From: Trebonia sp963734665
Lineage (GTDB): Bacteria > Actinomycetota > Actinomycetes > Streptosporangiales > Streptosporangiaceae
DNA length: 64,000 nt
Direction: 5' to 3'
Assembly: GCA_963734665.1 (NCBI GenBank)
Contig: CAVTIR010000003.1
Coordinates: 62,001 to 126,000, forward strand
The notes beneath the pieces are model-generated. The model was not told where the DNA came from. It worked only from the letters and a program-made list of their open reading frames with translations, and did no database searches. How positions within the stretch are numbered: position 1 is the stretch's first letter; every line of letters starts with the position of its first letter. Positions 15,829 to 24,236 of this stretch are shown piece after piece. Made by a program: the position numbers and the translations under genes.

Positions 15829-18717
15829 TCAGGCCACCGGCCAGCGCGCCGTCATTCGGATATGGCGGGCGGCCTCCTCGATCGCCTTGATGACCAGGGT
15901 CTGGTCGGTCGCGCCCGCGCCGCTCCGTGTCACGGGGGCGGGGCGCGCGACCCCCAGCTCGGCCCAGGTCACGGTCCTGACGGCCAGGTGGGCGTCGCTC
16001 GTGGCGGGCGGCGGGTCGCCCAGGTAACCGGACTGGAAGGGGCGGGGCGTCCGGGACTCGTCCTTCGTGCAGAGGATCATGCCGCGGCCGCGCAGCGCGA
16101 CGGGAATGCTGACCGCGTCCGGGGCGCCGAGCACCTCGATGCTGTCGGCGGGCTCGTTCTGCCGCAGGCTGATCCGCAGGTCGATGTTGTTCTTCAGCTC
16201 GGGCGACAGCGTGCCCTGCAGCCACTGGGTGGCGAGCACGAGGTGGACGCCGAGTGAGCGTCCCTTGGCCGCGACGTTCACGAGCTCCTTCAGGAAGTCC
16301 GGTGAGACTTCGAGCACGCGGGCGAACTCGTCGAAGATCATGACGACCCGGGGCAGCCGGGGCAGCGCGGGCTGGAGCTCGCGGGCGCGCCAGTAGTTAT
16401 CGATCTCCGCGCCATGCGGGGAGAGGATCGCCTCTCTGCGGCTCATCTCCGTGCGGACGGAGGCGAGCACGCGGGCCGCGTCGGCCTCGCCGAAGGTGTC
16501 GGCGGCCGTCTCGCCCGTGAAGCGGATGAGCGCGGTGACATGCGGGCAGTTCTCGAATGGCTGGAACGTTCCGCCGCCCTTGAAGTCGGCGAGGACGAGG
16601 TTCAGCTCGTCCGGCCTGTTCGCGAGCAGCAGCGCGGTGACCAGGGTTTGCAGCAGGGTGCTCTTGCCCGCCTCGGTGGCACCGCCGAGCATCGTGTGCG
16701 GTCCTTCGGTCGCGAGGTCCACGGTCACCGGCCCGGACGCGTCGGCGCCGAGCACCACCCGCGTGCTTGGCCCCTCCCGCTTCCCGCTCCACAGCGCGAG
16801 AATGTCCGCCGCGCTCGGTACCCCGGTGCCGAGCAGGTCGAGCAGCCGCACGGGATAGGGGATCGCGGTCTCCGGCACGGCGGGGATGCGGTCGCGCATC
16901 GGGGCGAGCGCCCGCGCGACCTGCTCCGCCCGCGCCTGGTCCATGCCATCAGGCACCCCGGTCACCGACTCGGAGTCCGGGGTGCGGATCAGCCGCAGGC
17001 GGTCTGCAAATGCACGCATGACGGGGTCAACCCCCAGGTGTTGTGTAGCTTTCGGCCCGTCATGGTTCATCGCTTCAAACTCTGGCAGGGCGGCCAGCTC
17101 GCATACGCCGCGGCATTCGCTCATGCCCTGGCTGTCGGCGCACACCACGTACACGCCGGCCTCAGGACCGAGCAGCAGGACGTCCCTGATGCCCGGCAGG
17201 TTCGCCAGGGCGAGCGCGCCGTCGATGACCACGACGACATCGCCGTAGCCGGCGCCAGACGGTGCCGGGGCCGAGCCGCCGCGCTCGGCCACCCGGGCGG
17301 TGATGAGCTGCCTGAGCTCGCGGACGCGAGCGGCGCGGCTGGCGACGGTGTTCCCGATCAGGCACGGCGTCTCCGCTGTGCCGCCGCCGTCCAGGTGAGG
17401 CAGGCAGCGCGCCCAGCGGAGGTCCGTGTCCCCGGCGCGGACGTCCCCGTTGTCTTGCGCGTCGCCGCACGTGAGCAGCACGAGCCGCAGGTCGTCGGGG
17501 GAGCGCAGCGTCGCGAGCTGGACGATCAGCCAGCGCAGCAGCGCCCGGGCCGGCTCGCCGGTGCCGATCACCCCGAGAACCCCGGTCTCCCGCAGGTCAA
17601 CCGTGACGGGAACGCCGTGCAGGACCGGCACCTCAAGGTCATCCCACGGCGAGCCGTGCAGCCGGACCGACGGCGCCTGGTCGGTCACGCCGACCCGCAG
17701 CACAAGGCCGTTGGGTGACCGCGCGTCCCTGGGCCACAGGTCGGGCCGCGCGCCGGCCGCCATCGCCGTGACCTCCGCTGGCCCCGGGGCCAGCTGACGG
17801 CGGACGTGCTCCTCGTCCGCGACCAGGGCGGCGAGGTGCTCGCGCGCGGCCGCCCTGGCCAACGCAGCGGCACGCTTCTCTTTCCTGCGCCCGCGGCCCT
17901 CGACGGCGTACGTCACGAACGGCGCCGTCGGCCCGGCCAGGCTGGCGAACAGCGTCAGCGGGTTGTGCGTCGCCGCGAACATCGCCGGCCCCATGGCGAG
18001 GCCCACTAGCCCGGACGTGGCCATCGCGGCGAAGTTCCGGTGCGTCGGCGCTGCGGGTGGCCCGTCTACCTCCCGTAGCGGAATCGCGGGAGTCGCCGCG
18101 AAGACCCGGTCGAACTCCAGCCGTCCGTCCGCGGTCTGCACCACCCGCAGCCCCCGGCCTACGCCGGCCGTCCAGCGGAGCGTGTCCTTGCCAATCCCCA
18201 CCACGCTGCCGTCGTCGAGGGCCGTGGGCCCGGTCACCTCCGCCCCGTTCACCCACGTCCCGTTCCGCGACCCGGCATCCGAGAGCAGCGCCGTGCCCTC
18301 GGCGGACACCTCGACGAGGGCGTGCACGCGCGAAACGTCCACGTCATACAGGCACACGTGAGACTCGGCGGCTCGGCCGACGAAGTAGCGACCCGGCCGC
18401 AGCGCCACCCCGAAGCCGGCGTCGGGACCCGCGATGACGTGCAGGGTGCCCGCGGCGGCCCGGCGGACGGGCTGGTAGTCAGGCCCCGCGCCGCCTACGC
18501 TGAGTACCGCCCCAGGCAGTAGCGGGCCGCCGGCGATCCTCAACCTCCGGTCAAGCATCGTCGCACCGACGAAACAGGCGTCCCCCTCCTGCACTCCAGG
18601 GAGCACGCTAAGCAGCGCGCCCACCGAATCATCAGGCGACGCATTTATCTCAACGTCCCCGATTTCCCGTGAATTGATATTCTGTACAGTAAGCCGCAAA
18701 ATCACCGCACTGCGCAT
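15829..18717 (-). CDS. FHA-domain FtsK/SpoIIIE ATPase (EssC/EccC-like)
   Basis: A 962-aa membrane ATPase. Residues 1-80 form a small beta-rich N-domain. An FHA domain follows at about 90-185 (GRYFVGR, SRVHALV, GSRNGTWVNG). Two hydrophobic segments at about 230-275 fit the paired helices of EccC/EssC. The first ATPase-like domain (about 390-560) has lost its Walker A (IGTGEPARALL). The second is intact: Walker A GATEAGKST near 676, an ADFKGGG motif and Walker B VMIFDEF near 790. Type VII secretion motors have this order. No WXG100, EccB/D/E or mycosin gene is near, so it is an orphan. The ATG at 18717 has a GAGA site; an upstream TTG at 18762 is less likely. Confidence 0.82.
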   Translation of the reverse strand: MRSAVILRLTVQNINSREIGDVEINASPDDSVGALLSVLPGVQEGDACFVGATMLDRRLRIAGGPLLPGAVLSVGGAGPDYQPVRRAAAGTLHVIAGPDAGFGVALRPGRYFVGRAAESHVCLYDVDVSRVHALVEVSAEGTALLSDAGSRNGTWVNGAEVTGPTALDDGSVVGIGKDTLRWTAGVGRGLRVVQTADGRLEFDRVFAATPAIPLREVDGPPAAPTHRNFAAMATSGLVGLAMGPAMFAATHNPLTLFASLAGPTAPFVTYAVEGRGRRKEKRAAALARAAAREHLAALVADEEHVRRQLAPGPAEVTAMAAGARPDLWPRDARSPNGLVLRVGVTDQAPSVRLHGSPWDDLEVPVLHGVPVTVDLRETGVLGVIGTGEPARALLRWLIVQLATLRSPDDLRLVLLTCGDAQDNGDVRAGDTDLRWARCLPHLDGGGTAETPCLIGNTVASRAARVRELRQLITARVAERGGSAPAPSGAGYGDVVVVIDGALALANLPGIRDVLLLGPEAGVYVVCADSQGMSECRGVCELAALPEFEAMNHDGPKATQHLGVDPVMRAFADRLRLIRTPDSESVTGVPDGMDQARAEQVARALAPMRDRIPAVPETAIPYPVRLLDLLGTGVPSAADILALWSGKREGPSTRVVLGADASGPVTVDLATEGPHTMLGGATEAGKSTLLQTLVTALLLANRPDELNLVLADFKGGGTFQPFENCPHVTALIRFTGETAADTFGEADAARVLASVRTEMSRREAILSPHGAEIDNYWRARELQPALPRLPRVVMIFDEFARVLEVSPDFLKELVNVAAKGRSLGVHLVLATQWLQGTLSPELKNNIDLRISLRQNEPADSIEVLGAPDAVSIPVALRGRGMILCTKDESRTPRPFQSGYLGDPPPATSDAHLAVRTVTWAELGVARPAPVTRSGAGATDQTLVIKAIEEAARHIRMTARWPVA

Positions 18718-18743
18718 TTCTGTCTCGTAACGGATTCCCCGGA

Positions 18744-18760
18744 CGCTAGCGTAGTGAGCC
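18744..18760. repeat. 17-bp direct repeat, copy 2, in the promoter of the FHA/FtsK gene
   Basis: This is the second copy of CGCTAGCGTAGTGAGCC, 27 bases upstream of the ATG at 18717. Read on the minus strand it contains TACGCT, a possible -10, with TTAGCA 19 bases upstream as a weak -35. Copy 1 lies beyond the 3' end of the same gene. Confidence 0.7.
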
Positions 18761-18964
18761 AATCATGAATTTTGCTAACATTCCGCAGATGTCTCCCATG
18801 GACTGCCCTCGACGCGAACGACAGGGAACGTCAGCTAATGTCCTGAATCGGAAATATCTGTGCAGGTAGTAGGCAGGGAGTACGCAGCCTGAACCTTGTC
18901 CCAGTGGTGCTGTCCGATGCCGGGCAGCAGGCGCTATCGTCGGGTGAGGGGAGATGAATGACCC

Positions 18965-19102
18965 GTGGCTGACAGCAAGCAAGACAAGCCATATCCCCCG
19001 CGATGGGCAATGATTTACATGCTGGTCCTCGCGCTGGGCGCCGTCGTGTGGATCATCCTCTGCGTCGTGTACGGCGGTACGCCTTGGACTCATCCCTGGT
19101 GA
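18965..19102 (+). CDS. Small single-pass membrane protein, unknown
   Basis: A 45-aa frame from a GTG. It has a charged N-terminus (ADSKQDKPYPPR), one strongly hydrophobic helix (AMIYMLVLALGAVVWIILCV) and a short aromatic end, TPWTHPW. A GAGGGGAG ribosome-like site lies 12 bases upstream. The Pro-rich cytoplasmic start and single helix resemble small conserved actinobacterial membrane proteins, but I do not recognise a named family. An out-of-frame ATG at 18954 gives only a 19-residue peptide. The gene is isolated between the divergent FHA/FtsK promoter and the LysR gene. Confidence 0.45.
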   Translation: MADSKQDKPYPPRWAMIYMLVLALGAVVWIILCVVYGGTPWTHPW

Positions 19103-19147
19103 CCACTGGGCGCGTCCGGTGACCTGATGACGGTCATCCGTGGGTTG

Positions 19148-20164
19148 CTAGCGCGCAGGGCCCTTCGCGACCGTGAGGAGGCGCGCGCCCTCGGGCGGCA
19201 GCGGGTCATGGTCGGGGCGCCAGACGGCGGTCAGCTGCCTTTTCAGCGGCGGGCCCGCGACCTCGACGGCGACTAGGCGGCCGAGGACTAGGTCGTCGCG
19301 GACGGCCAGCCGGCTGAGCACGCCCGGGCCGACTCCCATGGCGATCGCTGACCTGACCGCCGCGCTCGTGCCCAGCTCCATCGCGACCCGCGCGTGCAGT
19401 GGCGGATTCTGGGCGGCCAGGTAGTCGGTCAGGGTGACCCTGGTGCCGCTGCCGGCCTCGCGCATGACCAGCGGCGTCGCGGCGACCTCCGCCAGGGGCA
19501 GCGGTCGGCGGCGGCGGGCCCACGGATGGCCGGGCGCGACGACCACGAGCATCTCGTCGTGGCGCAAGTGCGCTGTCACCAGGTCGGGCGGCAGCTGCGG
19601 GGTCTCGATAAAGCCGAGCTCTGCCTTGCCGTCGCGGACGAGTTCCATGACGCCGGTCGAGTTGGCGACGGTCAGCTCGACCATGGTCGGCGGGTAGCCG
19701 GCGCCCTGCTCGGCACTGCCCTGTCCGGTACTGCCCTGTCCGGCAGTGCCCTGCTCGATGCTGTCCTGTCCGGTACTGCCCTCTTCGGCACTGCCCTGCT
19801 CGATGCTGCGCAGCTCGACCAGCCAGTGGGGCACGAGGTGCTCGGCGATGGTCTGGCTGGCGGCGATGGCCAGCCGGTGCGACACCCCTGACCCGATGGA
19901 CCGCAGCCCCGCCTCAAGCCGGTCGGCGGCGTCGAGCACGTCCTCGGCCCAGCCGACGATAAGCAGTCCCTGCTTGGTGAGATGCGACCCGGACGGCGTG
20001 CGGGCGAGCAGCGTGATGCCCATCACCCGCTCCAGGGTCCGCATCCGCGCCGACAACGCCTGCTGTGAAACACCGAGCACCGCCGCGGCGGCCGCGATGG
20101 ACCCGTGCCTGCCCACCTCGCGCAGCGCCCGGAGCGCCCCCAGGTCACGGACTGTCTCGTTCAT
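19148..20164 (-). CDS. LysR-family regulator (CysL/YeiE-like)
   Basis: A 338-aa transcription factor. The winged HTH is at about 8-65 (GSIAAAAAVLGVSQQALSARMRTLE). The effector domain from about 90 includes the ELTVANSTGVMELVRDGKAELGFIE and LVVVAPGHPWA strands of the CysL/CbbR subfamily. An odd 35-residue Gln/Gly/Ser insert at about 118-152, encoded by seven 15-bp repeats, splits the first effector strand region. It is divergent from the YeiH-type transporter gene, an arrangement also found for yeiE/yeiH in enterobacteria. It therefore probably controls that gene, perhaps in response to a sulfur compound. ATG 20164 was preferred over GTG 20170. Confidence 0.88.
   Translation of the reverse strand: MNETVRDLGALRALREVGRHGSIAAAAAVLGVSQQALSARMRTLERVMGITLLARTPSGSHLTKQGLLIVGWAEDVLDAADRLEAGLRSIGSGVSHRLAIAASQTIAEHLVPHWLVELRSIEQGSAEEGSTGQDSIEQGTAGQGSTGQGSAEQGAGYPPTMVELTVANSTGVMELVRDGKAELGFIETPQLPPDLVTAHLRHDEMLVVVAPGHPWARRRRPLPLAEVAATPLVMREAGSGTRVTLTDYLAAQNPPLHARVAMELGTSAAVRSAIAMGVGPGVLSRLAVRDDLVLGRLVAVEVAGPPLKRQLTAVWRPDHDPLPPEGARLLTVAKGPAR
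19707..19811. repeat. Seven 15-bp tandem repeats inside the LysR gene
   Basis: The units start at 19707 and recur every 15 bases (for example TGTCCGGTACTGCCC at 19722 and 19767). They add a 5-residue repeat (x-Q-G-S/T-x) to the regulator without breaking the frame. Confidence 0.9.
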
Positions 20165-20199
20165 CGTCACCGCGCTGACCGGCTCTCGTTCAACCTGTT

Positions 20200-20213
20200 G
20201 TTACAAAGGTAAC
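20200..20213. promoter_or_regulatory. GTTAC-AAAG-GTAAC palindrome between lysR and yeiH
   Basis: A short palindrome sits in the 112-base divergent intergenic region, 36 bases from the LysR ATG and 64 from the transporter ATG. It is a plausible LysR site on position alone, and is AT-richer than its surroundings. Confidence 0.4.
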
Positions 20214-20276
20214 TTGTACCCCCACAAGGCCGGTCTCCTTCCCGCAGGTTAGCGAATTTCGGACCATGGAGGGGCC

Positions 20277-21692
20277 ATGGATCCAGTTAACAATGAAACG
20301 GTGATAACCGGTCTGGCCCCAGCCGTCGCTGGCCAGCAAGCAACACAAACAGCTCTGGCCCCAGCCGTCACGGGCCAGCAAGCAACACAAACAGCTCTGG
20401 CCCCGGCCGTCACGGGTCAGCAAACAACACAAACAGCTCTGGCCCCGGCCGTCACGGATCAGCAAAGAGGACAAACAACGACTCCGCGCACAGCGGCCCA
20501 GGGCGGGGCGCTGCGTTCGCGACCGCGGACGATCGCCCCGGGGCTCGCCCTCGCGCTCGCCGTCGCGGCGGTGGCGACGGTTGTGGGCGAGTACGTGCCG
20601 CTGGTCGGCAGCGCGGTACCAGGCGCGGTCATCGGCGCGATCATCGCGCTCACCTTCAAGCCAGGCGCGCGCCTCGCGCCGGGGCTGAAATACGCGAGTA
20701 CTTTCGTTCTGCAGTGCTCGGTGGTCCTGCTCGGCGCGCAGCTGTCGGTTGCCGAGGCGGCCCGCGTCGGCGTCTCGTCGCTGCCGGTCATGCTCGGCAC
20801 CCTCGCGGTCTGCCTCGGCGCGGCCTGGCTATACGGGAGGCTGCTCGGCGTGCCCCGCGACCTGCGCACGCTGATCGGCGTGGGCACGGGGATCTGCGGC
20901 GGCTCGGCGATCGCCGCCGTCTCCCCGGTGATCGAGGCAGCGTCCACCGACGTCGCCTACGCGATGTCCACGATCTTCCTGTTCAACATCACGGCGGTCC
21001 TCGCCTTCCCGCTCCTCGGGCACGCGCTAGGCATGAGCCAGCAGTCGTTCGGGCTGTTCGCGGGCACTGCGGTCAACGACACGTCGTCCGTCGTCGCGAC
21101 CGCGACCGCCTACGGCACCGCCGCGACCAGCCACGCCGTCGTGGTAAAGCTGGTCCGCACCCTCATGATCATCCCGATCTGTCTGGTCCTGGCCACACTG
21201 ACCGACCGCAGGCTCCGTCCCTCCACCCCGGCCCCCCTAGCTGGCGGCGTTGCCCACAGCGGTGCTGCTGGCGCGGTGGCCCTCGGCAGCGAACCTGCTG
21301 GCGGTGCGGGCCCCGGCGGCGAACCTGCTGGCACCGTGGGCCATGGCAGCACCGTCGGCCTAGCGCCGGTGGCCACACCGCCGAGCGCCGCTCGCGGCGG
21401 ACCCGCCCGGATGTCGCCCCGCCGGATCCTCAAGCTGGTGCCCTGGTTCCTGATCGGCTTCGTCCTCGTGGCGGCCGTCAACTCCTCCGGAGTCATCCCG
21501 GCCGGCGCCCACAGCCCACTCGAGCACGCGTCGGTGTTCCTGGTAGCGGTCGCCCTGTCGGCGATCGGCCTGTCCACCAACGTGGCCGCGCTCCGCAAGG
21601 CAGGCCCCAAGCCCCTCCTCCTCGGTGCCCTCCTCTGGATCACGGTGGCGACGGCAAGCCTGGGCCTCCAGGCCCTCACCGGCACCATCTGA
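20277..21692 (+). CDS. YeiH/UPF0324 family putative sulfate-type exporter
   Basis: A 471-aa membrane protein of the UPF0324 (YeiH) family with about ten helices. The diagnostic core is GVGTGICGGSAIAAVSPVIEA followed by FGLFAGTAVNDTSSVVATATAYG. Family members are annotated as sulfate or sulfonate-related exporters, but transport data are sparse. The first 70 residues are a tandem 14-residue repeat (LAPAV-GQQ-TQTA), absent from the family and encoded by 42-bp DNA repeats. A second Gly/Ala/Pro-rich insertion (about 320-375) sits in a loop before the last helices. A GGAGGGG site directly precedes the ATG. Divergent from the LysR gene. Confidence 0.87.
   Translation: MDPVNNETVITGLAPAVAGQQATQTALAPAVTGQQATQTALAPAVTGQQTTQTALAPAVTDQQRGQTTTPRTAAQGGALRSRPRTIAPGLALALAVAAVATVVGEYVPLVGSAVPGAVIGAIIALTFKPGARLAPGLKYASTFVLQCSVVLLGAQLSVAEAARVGVSSLPVMLGTLAVCLGAAWLYGRLLGVPRDLRTLIGVGTGICGGSAIAAVSPVIEAASTDVAYAMSTIFLFNITAVLAFPLLGHALGMSQQSFGLFAGTAVNDTSSVVATATAYGTAATSHAVVVKLVRTLMIIPICLVLATLTDRRLRPSTPAPLAGGVAHSGAAGAVALGSEPAGGAGPGGEPAGTVGHGSTVGLAPVATPPSAARGGPARMSPRRILKLVPWFLIGFVLVAAVNSSGVIPAGAHSPLEHASVFLVAVALSAIGLSTNVAALRKAGPKPLLLGALLWITVATASLGLQALTGTI
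20313..20480. repeat. 42-bp minisatellite in the YeiH N-terminus
   Basis: Units begin at 20313, 20355, 20397 and 20439, the last diverging after about half its length. Each keeps frame and encodes LAPAV(A/T)GQQATQTA. Confidence 0.9.
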
Positions 21693-21723
21693 CCCGCACC
21701 GCAGGGCTACCCCACCTCAGGGC

Positions 21724-21779
21724 GAAAGATCTTGGATACTTAGGGTCGCTATAGCGTCACCGATGATCCAAGATCTTTC
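21724..21779. repeat. Long inverted repeat with GATCTTGGA arms
   Basis: GAAAGATCTTGGAT at 21724-21737 is perfectly complementary to 21766-21779, with a 28-base loop. It lies 32 bases after the yeiH stop and could terminate transcription. The same GATCTTGGA arm recurs in the inverted repeat at 29857-29942. Confidence 0.75.
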
Positions 21780-21963
21780 CGGCAGGCACCGCCAGGTATG
21801 ATAACAGCAAGAAGCGCTTGCGCGCTGGGCTGCCGTCAGGAGAAGCGGACGCGAAGGAGCGAAGTACGCTGGCGTTCGGAATCATGATTTTTCCGATTTC
21901 CGCCGGCGCCTACCCGCAACGGCGCGCTGACGGAGCCCCGGCCCTGACGGCGCCGCCGCCTGC

Positions 21964-22051
21964 GGTCCCTCGCCGGCCGTGAGCCGCAGGCGGCCCGCGG
22001 AGGCAAAGCCGGCTCCGGTCCCTCGCCGGCGGTGAGCCGCAGGCGGCCCGC
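21964..22051. repeat. 35-bp direct repeat in the spacer before the CoA-transferase genes
   Basis: Segments 21964-21998 and 22017-22051 are identical apart from one C/G change, 53 bases apart. The 475-base spacer (21693-22167) holds this, the inverted repeat at 21724, and no gene I can support. Confidence 0.7.
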
Positions 22052-22167
22052 ATCGGCAAAGCGGCGCAAATCACCCTTATCGACACACCGCGACCGGCAG
22101 TAACCTAAGCCGCAGGCTGATCTTGATGTGGGAAGCTGATGACGATGAGCGGAAGAAGGGACACGAC

Positions 22168-22863
22168 GTGAGCCGCGCCCAGGTACTTCAGACGGCGGAC
22201 GAGGCGGTCGCCGGGATCGAGGACGGGTCCACGGTCCTCGTCGGCGGCTTCGGGCTCGCCGGTATGCCGTTCGACCTGATCGACGCGCTGATCAGGCAGG
22301 GCGCGAGGGACCTGACGATCGTGTCGAACAACGCGGGCAACGGCGACGTCGGCCTCGCGGCCCTCCTCAAAGCGGGCCAGGTGCGGAAGGTCATCTGCTC
22401 CTTCCCGAGGCAGGTCGACTCCTGGGTCTTCGACGGCCTCTACCGCGAGGGCAAGATCGAGCTCGAGGTCGTGCCCCAGGGCAACCTCGCCGAGCGGATG
22501 CGGGCGGCCGGGGCGGGGATCGGCGCGTTCTTCTGCCCGACGGCGGTTGGCACGCCGCTCGCGGAGGGCAAGGAGACCCGTGAGATCGACGGCCGCACCT
22601 ATGTCCTGGAATATCCGATCAAGGGGGATTACGCCTTCATCGCGGCCTACAAGGCCGACACCCTCGGCAACCTCATCTACCGGAAGACCGCACGGAACTT
22701 CGGCCCGGTCATGGCGACCGCGGCGCACACCACGATCGTCCAGGTCACCGAGGTCGTCCCGGTCGGCACGTTCGACCCGGAGGGCGTCGTGACCCCCTCG
22801 ATCTTCGTCGACCGGATCGTCCCGGTCGAGGCCCGCCACTACACCGTGCAGGGAGCCCGCTGA
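22168..22863 (+). CDS. 3-oxoacid CoA-transferase subunit A
   Basis: A 231-aa alpha subunit of a class I CoA-transferase (ScoA/PcaI/AtoD type). It has the CoA-binding GGFGLAGMP motif near the N-terminus, then SNNAGNGDVGLAALL and GTFDPEGVVTPSIFVDRIV towards the end. With subunit B it would move CoA from succinyl-CoA to a 3-oxoacid such as acetoacetate or 3-oxoadipate. I chose GTG 22168, preceded by a GAAGAAGGG stretch; the frame stays open to 22123. The TGA overlaps the ATG of subunit B by one base, which implies translational coupling. No neighbouring pathway gene identifies the acyl substrate. Confidence 0.9.
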   Translation: MSRAQVLQTADEAVAGIEDGSTVLVGGFGLAGMPFDLIDALIRQGARDLTIVSNNAGNGDVGLAALLKAGQVRKVICSFPRQVDSWVFDGLYREGKIELEVVPQGNLAERMRAAGAGIGAFFCPTAVGTPLAEGKETREIDGRTYVLEYPIKGDYAFIAAYKADTLGNLIYRKTARNFGPVMATAAHTTIVQVTEVVPVGTFDPEGVVTPSIFVDRIVPVEARHYTVQGAR

Positions 22864-23552
22864 TGTCTGAGCCCACGATCGAGCACCCGGTGATCGAAAA
22901 CACGGGGCGTGGCCCGCTATCCACGAACGAGCTCGCCGCGGTGATCGGCCGCGACATCCCCGCCGGCGCCTACGTCAACCTCGGCATCGGCCAGCCCACC
23001 AAGATCGCCGACCACCTCCCGGTCGACTCCGGTGGCAACCCGACCTGCATCCTGCATACCGAGAACGGCATGCTCGGCATGGGCCCGGCCGCCACTGGCG
23101 ATCAGATCGACCCCGACCTCACCAACGCCGGCAAGGTCCCGGTGACCGAACTGCCCGGCGCGGCGTACTTCCACCACGCCGACTCCTTCGCGATGATGCG
23201 CGGCGGCCACCTCGACGTCTGTGTCCTCGGCGCCTACCAGGTCGCGGCCAACGGCGACCTCGCCAACTGGCACACCGGCAAGCCGGACGACATCCCGGCC
23301 GTCGGCGGCGCCATGGACCTGGCGATCGGCGCCAAGGACGTCTACGTGATGATGACGCTCTTCACCAAGAAGGGCGACGCCAAGCTGGTTCAGACGTGCA
23401 CGTACCCGCTCACCGGCGTCGCCTGCGTCAGCCGCGTCTACACCGACTACGCGATCTTCGACATCCAGCCCGACGGCGTGCACGTCCTCGCTACCTACGG
23501 CATCACCCTCGCCGACCTCCGCGACCGGGTAGGCGTCAAGCTCCTCGGCTAA
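22863..23552 (+). CDS. 3-oxoacid CoA-transferase subunit B
   Basis: A 229-aa beta subunit carrying the catalytic glutamate in TENGMLGMG, the residue that forms the glutamyl-CoA thioester. Flanking motifs are YVNLGIGQPT, GAAYFHHADSFAMMRGGHLD and GGAMDLAIGAKDVYVMM, all typical of ScoB/PcaJ. The start codon shares a base with the subunit A stop. Together the pair could serve ketone-body use or the last step of the beta-ketoadipate route. Sequence alone does not separate these, and no protocatechuate genes are present in the window. Confidence 0.92.
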   Translation: MSEPTIEHPVIENTGRGPLSTNELAAVIGRDIPAGAYVNLGIGQPTKIADHLPVDSGGNPTCILHTENGMLGMGPAATGDQIDPDLTNAGKVPVTELPGAAYFHHADSFAMMRGGHLDVCVLGAYQVAANGDLANWHTGKPDDIPAVGGAMDLAIGAKDVYVMMTLFTKKGDAKLVQTCTYPLTGVACVSRVYTDYAIFDIQPDGVHVLATYGITLADLRDRVGVKLLG

Positions 23553-23626
23553 CGTCACGGCCCGCGTCCCCGTCGGCCGCGGGCCCGCGCAGACTGCCGT
23601 CTCCAGTTATCCCGAACGGAATCGGC

Positions 23627-24154
23627 TTACTCTCTCGCGCCCATTCCCGGTAACCGTGGCGTCAGCCGGAAGGCGCGCGCCCCCGCCATCCACGCCAGGT
23701 GCAGGTCCTCCGGGTTGGGGTTGCCGTCGGCGTCGAAGCCGATCTTGTTGAAGTTCGCGAAGGCCTTATTGTCGCGGCTCATGGCGGCGTACGCGCCGGT
23801 GACGTCCGCCTCGCCGGTGTAGACGCGGACATCAGCCTGCCGCCGCCGCCCCTTGAGCCTGATCTCCACCGGCTCAGCGGTCCGCAGGTTCCTGCCCCAG
23901 CCGAACGGCGTCCCGATCAGCAGGTCGCCGTCGTCCCGCGTGTAGGCCACCGGGATCGTGTAGCGCCGCCCCGACTTGCGGCCCAGGATGTAGAGCGTGA
24001 CAAGCCGGCTGCCTACGGCGCGGGAGAGCAGCGGAATGCGCAGCAGCCCGCGCACGACGCGGTTGGCCAGGCCCTGCATCGCCAGAGTCTGCGCCCGAGG
24101 GTTCGGTATCGCGGTTGAATCGCCCATCTTGCCTCTAACCGACTGATCGGTCAT
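23627..24154 (-). CDS. Ddn-like nitroreductase/quinone reductase family protein
   Basis: A 175-aa split-barrel protein of the deazaflavin (F420)-dependent nitroreductase family. Typical features are LYILGRKSGRRYTIPVAYTRDDGDLLIGTPFGWGRN, in which G-R-K-S-G-R marks the cofactor phosphate site, and a C-terminal acidic and hydrophobic segment. Actinobacterial relatives reduce quinones or nitro compounds with F420H2. The gene diverges from an ECF41-type sigma factor gene. ECF41 sigmas are often neighbours of small oxidoreductase genes, so this is a plausible target or functional partner. The cofactor (F420 or FMN) is not settled by sequence. Confidence 0.82.
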   Translation of the reverse strand: MTDQSVRGKMGDSTAIPNPRAQTLAMQGLANRVVRGLLRIPLLSRAVGSRLVTLYILGRKSGRRYTIPVAYTRDDGDLLIGTPFGWGRNLRTAEPVEIRLKGRRRQADVRVYTGEADVTGAYAAMSRDNKAFANFNKIGFDADGNPNPEDLHLAWMAGARAFRLTPRLPGMGARE

Positions 24155-24173
24155 CGGTCGCTTCCTTCCAGTG

Positions 24174-24200
24174 TGTTACCTCGATCCGTTCCGGATCGTC
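24174..24200 (+). promoter_or_regulatory. ECF41-like promoter, candidate autoregulatory site
   Basis: TGTTACC at 24174-24180 and CGTC at 24197-24200 are separated by exactly 16 bases. This closely resembles the reported ECF41 promoter form (TGTCACA, spacer, CGTC). It lies 36 bases before the sigma factor start. Confidence 0.5.
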
Positions 24201-24236
24201 ATTGGGTATGACGGAAGGGAGCGTAGAAAGGTGACA

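Noticed and set aside
19707..19811. CRISPR or regulatory repeat cluster
   Set aside because: The 15-bp units are contiguous and keep the LysR reading frame, so they form a coding minisatellite.
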